A stretch of 64,000 nt of DNA from Cavenderia fasciculata (Eukaryota; Evosea; Eumycetozoa; Acytosteliales; Cavenderiaceae). The position numbers and the translations under genes are program-made. Where the stretch lies: positions 1,674,001 through 1,738,000 of the forward strand of contig NW_004457735.1 in the NCBI RefSeq assembly GCF_000203815.1, in the 5' to 3' direction. Shown in pieces: positions 59,116 to 64,000 of this stretch (its first letter is position 1; each line of letters begins with the position of its first letter). Below the pieces are notes generated by a model. That model was given only the letters and a program-made list of their open reading frames with translations, did no database searches and was not told where the DNA came from.

Positions 59116-62100
59116 TTAAAAATGTAATATTAACAACAATAATAACAATCTCTTTTTTGTTGTTGTTGAATTTGAAATTGAATAGAGGAGGGGAGGGAGG
59201 GAAGGATGATAGAATACAATGTGTGACTGATTATTGATATTTATGTTGTTCACAAATTAGTATACAATTATTATTATTATTATTATTAATAGTTGTTGCT
59301 GTTGTTGTTGATTAATCAACACCATCCATAAGATCAATTAAAACGATGATGTTGAAAATATCACAAAAGCATGAATTATGGTTTGCTGATTTTATTTGCA
59401 TTCAACTTGTGAAGTTGATGCTGATGCTGCTGCTGTACAGCCAACAACAACAATGCTGGGTGGGTGGGTGTGATGTGATGGATAAGTCAGCGTGTCCGTT
59501 ACCGCTACTAACAACTCTCATCTCCGTATTTTAACACCAATTATCATGAACAACGTTGTCACACCTTTTTTTTTTCCCGACCCACCCACCCTACACATCG
59601 GACTGACTATATTGCAATACCACCCCCCCACCCCCCCTCCCCACCACCGACTAAACAAAACAAAAACAACAAAAACAATAATAATAATAATCATTGAGAT
59701 TGGATTGATTTCTTGTTTTTAAATCTCTATTTTTTTATTCAGACTGCAAGTGGGTAGATAGCACCTGACTAGCATAAAACAAGATTAAAACAACAAGTGT
59801 GGATTGGTGGGTTTTCCCTTCACCCTAACCCATATTTTAATCCCGTCATCATCATCATCATCATATTGAATACTAGGTAGAAGGTGATCTATCACCAATC
59901 TATCTTGAGTTCATTAGAATTCTGACGATTGACATCACCATCATCACTACACAAACAAACGAATTTGATCATATTATTGTGTTGTATGTATTGTGTAGAC
60001 TGAGAAAAGAATGGTAAAATTCTTTTGTTTGTAGATTGATCACATGTATTCCACTTTGTTGTTTACACTCCAATCCAATCTATCTATCGATTAATCCGTT
60101 TGTCCGTCCTCGTCTAGAAATAAAATCCTTTAAACAAATTGGTTGACGACCAGACCATATTTGGCCAGTCACATCATTTTTTTGTCTGTTGATTATTTGA
60201 TAGATTGCACCTCCTCTTCTTCCTCCTCCGATTTACGTTTTTTTGACAGGAAATAGTACAAATGTTTTTTTGTACGTTTTGAGTTGTGTGTTTTTTTGTT
60301 TTAGATTGATTGATAAGAATGATGTTTTGATTTTACCAAATGTGTACAATGGCATAAAAAGTAGGTGTGATGTTGGTTGGTTTGATTTGATTGATTGATT
60401 GATTGATTTGTCTTATACCTTTTTTTTTTTGTTTTTTGTTTTTTTTCGTTTTGTTTTAGTATAAGATCTTTGCTACTCTTTGTTTATGTAGTCAAGATGT
60501 CTTGTACTAATGTTATGATTGATGTTTTTGATTCTTTTTTTGCAGCTGTAAATGTTGATGATTTATTTGATGTATATTTGATGTCTTGAAGATATTTCAT
60601 TATAATGATGATTAGTTGATAGAGAAAACGATTGAAACGAGTAGTATTATAATATTAATATTAGTGGAATGAATGGGATTATTATTATTTAAAGTTAATG
60701 GGATTTTTATAGTTATTTATTTCGATCTTATTATTCCCTTTTTATTGTTATGTGTTATTTTGCAATTGAGATTGTATTATATGAGTTGTGTGAACGTTTT
60801 TTGCTTTGCTTTGATGTGATTGTGAAGAGAGAGTAGAGAAAAAAAACAAAAGGTGAAGACGAGTAATAAATCGATAAATCAGTTCACAAAAAAAAAAAAA
60901 AACAAAAATATCACCCTACTCGGCTGAGATTGATCGTTCACTCCATGTCGATAAGCCTTGCTCTCTCGACCATGCTGCAAACAACAACCCTCTCTTCTCG
61001 ATTCTATCGTTGTGCTGCATGGGAAATTTCGGTGCACTTGGCACAAAGTGGGTGTGAGTGAACAAAGATGGTGTCAGTTGTCACTAAATTTTAGACCGCC
61101 CTGGGATTTTAAGACTATCATCATAGATAGTCTATTGCAATGATGATGGTGGATGGTGTGTATATATATATGGGGGACACAATATAATATTATATTTATT
61201 TTTCTTACCTAAATAATTTTTAAAACAGAGAAGTTAAATTTGATGGGTGAGGTGAGGGTTTGATTGGGTTGAGTTTGATAAATTTTAAAATATCAAGGAA
61301 TTAATTAATTGTACAATGTGATATTGGTGATGTTGTGTTTTGGGTGTTGGTGATATATGACTATAATAATATATTAAATTAATATAGACTTTTTGAACAA
61401 GAATATTATTTTTTCTAAAGTACAAAAAAAATAATAATTTAAAATGAGAAAAGAATGGAAAGGAGAATATTTGTTTTCTGGCAACAGTTGATATTTATAT
61501 AAAAATAGTAAAATACTACAACTGGAAAATCATGATTACAAATAATCATCTCAAGCAGCTTGTGATACTGACTACTACTCGTCTATGCTACTTACCCCCT
61601 CTCCCTCTTCTTTGTCCCTGCACCCTCCTGATACATTGCTATGCTAAACAAGGATTCCGAGGAGGAAGTACCAATGGATGGATGGTGGATGATATCACCT
61701 ATTTTAATTTAATCAACACATCATCATCATCATCAAATAATAATTGATCAACTAATAGAGTTGGTAGGGGGGGAACATGTAAGAGGAGGACGGTGTTGTT
61801 CTTGATTTCCCATGTTGTTTCAAATCCATTAATTCATTCATTTATCATATCTCTCAATTCATATTAACCAAAAAAGTTGGGAGCAATAATTTAAAGAGAG
61901 AGAGAGAGAATCGGGGGGATAATTGATGAAGAGGTGAAATTACAGATTGGATGTAATGTGTAAAGAGTCAAGACAGATTGAGTGAATAATCATCATTATT
62001 CAAACATGTGATTAATCCAAGTGATCTGCCATCAATCAATATAAATCTCTGCCTTTTTTTCATATGGTGTGTTCACTTTTTCCAGAAGCAGTTTGTCGTG

Positions 62101-63117
62101 TTCAAATGAATGCATTTATTTTATCGTTGCCGACATATTGCTCTTTCCTTGTTTAGTTGTGTTTAAAACAAAGGGGGGTGTATATATCAATCAGACTGAT
62201 AGTGGGCGTGTTGAATAGGGTGTGAGGGAGGGTTGGGTTAAAAAATGGGGCAACCGATTCAACAGGTTAAAAGACACGATATTATTTTTTTTAAAGTCAA
62301 GGAGTATACATCATGTGAGCTCACATCCTTTCTGGAAATTGAATGACTACTACATTTCCATTTCATCATCATCGTTGTCGTTAATCAAATATATAATTGA
62401 TTTGATTTGTGGAAATAATCAAAACAAAGTGATCGATTTTAAAATCAAAATCAATATATTATTATTTATCCATTGGATTGGTGTGTGTGAGTAGTGATAA
62501 TTTAAAACGATATACTCTCTCTCTCACACTCTCTTTGTATATCCACACTACCGTTGTCTGTATGAATTACCTTGTATGTATAAATACAATTTACCATTTT
62601 GCTTCATCCTTGTTGTTATTAATTGAATCCGTCTTTGGGATTGGATAGGAGATATCATTGAATATTTTAATGATAATCATTCATCATAATTTGCATATGA
62701 ATATTAATATTTATATGTTTGAATGAACATGATGAATATTATCCATTTCACCACTCCTCAATTCAAGGTATTTATATCTCTAATATTTGATCAACATCAC
62801 AACACAACGTACCTACCCCATCATCTTCTGCCTACCCCGATTAATTTATCTCAATTTTAATTCCACTTGCTTTTTTGTAAATCACATACATACATATATA
62901 ATTTATATTTTATTGATAGTGATGGTGATGGCATTTGATTGGTTGATGACAGTTTTTTTAACCAATCAACATCAATTGTTATAGCCAATATTACAATGCA
63001 AACCATCATCATCATCACTATCGAGATGATAACAAATTATTTGATTATTATTATTATTAATATTTTATATTTAGTTATATATTTTTAAGAATTATTTTAT
63101 TATGATGACAAACCAAT

Positions 63118-64000
63118 TTAGATGGTGAATTGAAGGTTGAAACCAAAGTTGTGCTTTCCTTCAAAGGAGAGATCCTTACCGTTGATGTCAAAACCGACGG
63201 TAGCCTTGGTGTATTCGTTGACTGGGAGGGTGTAACCAATACCGATACGACCAGAGTCATTGACCTTGGTCTTGATGAAGCTCTTAGAGTCGATAAAGTA
63301 TTGAGAACCAACGGTGAAGGCTGGGTTCTTGTCTGGGGATTGGAGGTCGACGGTGAGGTCGGCAGCAAAGGCAAGACGTGGGGAGACCTTGTCAAAGGCG
63401 GTGATGTTGAGCTTTTGGAACTTGTTCTTTGGAGAGACACCAACAATGATACCGTCCTTCTTGAAGACGAGTGAGAGTTCAGCGTCGTCAATCTTGTTGG
63501 TCTTGGCATCAAAGATGGTTTGGAGACCGAGAGAGATCTTACCAAGACCAACGGTGGCGGTACCGGTAATCTTCTTGTTGGATTTCAAAATGGTGGTGAG
63601 AGCAAAGTTGTCCTTCTTGTATTGGAAGTCGGCTTGGACAATCTTGTTGGAGTCACCGGTAAAGACGGCCTTCAAACCTGGGGCGAGAGCGTCAAAGGTG
63701 ACTTCTCCCTTGAGGAACTTGTTAGAGTCACCAGTAAGGGATACCTTACCGTTCTTGAGGTTACCTGGGAGGGTGGTCTTTGGGTTGATCGAGAATTGGA
63801 TGTTACCATTTTCCTTTTGAACAACGGTACCAACAACAGACTAAAAGAGGAATAGAGAGAAGAAAGAAGAGAGAGAGAGAAAAAAAAATTAATTTTCGTT
63901 CTTTATTACTATTTTATCTTTGCTGCTTGCTACTACTTACGGTGTTTGGAATACCCTTGATGGTATCAGTAATTTCGATTTGCTTGGTGGTTGGGAATTC
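63118..64000 (-). CDS. porA: Mitochondrial porin (VDAC), 5' part outside window
   Basis: Two exons are visible, 64000-63941 (continuing beyond the window) and 63840-63118, phase 0, covering the last ~260 residues. Beta-barrel strands alternate polar and hydrophobic residues (VQADFQYKKDNFALTTILKS, GLGKISLGLQTIFDAKTNKI), and the end is the typical VDAC closing strand series (GRIGIGYTLPVNEYTKATVG, then GKHNFGFNLQFTI). The protein forms the voltage-dependent anion channel of the outer mitochondrial membrane. The visible segment is close to the full ~280 residue size, so only the N-terminal helix and first strand are missing. C-ending codons dominate, as expected of an abundant protein. Confidence 0.88.

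Larger units (their letters stand above)
57196..63117. other. 5.9 kb gene desert upstream of CudA-like gene
   Basis: No supported gene. Mostly AT-rich sequence with simple repeats (AAAT near 59085-59118, GATT near 60388-60412) broken by GC-richer blocks at about 57880-58480, 59440-59650 and 60910-61140. These hold a 12-bp palindrome, a GC hairpin and a G-quadruplex-capable tract. A 30-codon open frame at 60497-60589 is noted separately. It probably contains the CudA-like promoter and distal control elements. Confidence 0.5.

Noticed and set aside
62222-62494. 90-codon plus-strand frame
   Set aside because: AT-rich random composition without splice partners or recognisable sequence.
63075-63551. 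158-codon Ser/Thr-rich minus-strand frame
   Set aside because: Shifted frame of the porin gene, which has clear VDAC sequence in the other frame.

Overview
The window is nuclear DNA of a social amoeba (dictyostelid). Evidence: very AT-rich intergenic DNA; short AT-rich introns with GTAAGT/GTATGT donors and T-rich acceptors; proteins full of Asn, Gln, Ser and Thr runs encoded by triplet repeats; and dictyostelid families such as a discoidin, a hybrid histidine kinase, a CudA-like regulator and an ankyrin-repeat protein. The species cannot be fixed from the sequence; coding GC looks higher than I expect for D. discoideum. There are no bacterial-type operons. Gene models were assembled by joining open frames across introns, checking splice phase at each junction.

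Left part (0-18 kb): LRR/F-box-like protein (+), tandem-GAF hybrid histidine kinase (+), NOL6/Utp22 ribosome-biogenesis factor (+), two uncharacterised proteins (-), a degenerate fragment of the first of these, a DTW-domain tRNA acp3U transferase (-), dynactin p25/DCTN5 (+) and an RNI-type LRR protein (-).

Middle (18-44 kb): a discoidin (+), M20 amidohydrolase (+), a (CTA)40 microsatellite, ZNHIT3 (-), a small Gly-rich protein (-), APC7 (+, 7 exons), an MMM1-like ERMES protein (-) divergent from Hikeshi (+), an EME1-like nuclease subunit broken by a one-base frameshift in an A8 run (-), a TBC1D22-type Rab GAP (-), mitochondrial ATP synthase OSCP (+), a TRIM37 homologue (-) and an ankyrin protein whose exon borders follow its 28-residue repeat (-).

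Right part (44-64 kb): gene-poor. Three large minus-strand genes look regulatory: a Q/N-rich protein, a protein with a FAR1/WRKY-GCM1-like Cys/His module, and a CudA-like factor. They are separated by 2.3-5.9 kb of non-coding DNA that is AT-rich but carries GC-richer islands, G-quadruplex-capable tracts and palindromes. The window ends inside a mitochondrial porin gene (-).

Most genes are unrelated housekeeping functions. OSCP, MMM1 and porin all concern mitochondria, and NOL6 and ZNHIT3 concern ribosome/snoRNP biogenesis, but nothing suggests physical clustering by function. No tRNA, rRNA, CRISPR or intact transposon was recognised. The least explained items are the CHAHAH-motif protein, the duplicated gene relic, the structured GC island at 2.3 kb and the long regulatory deserts.
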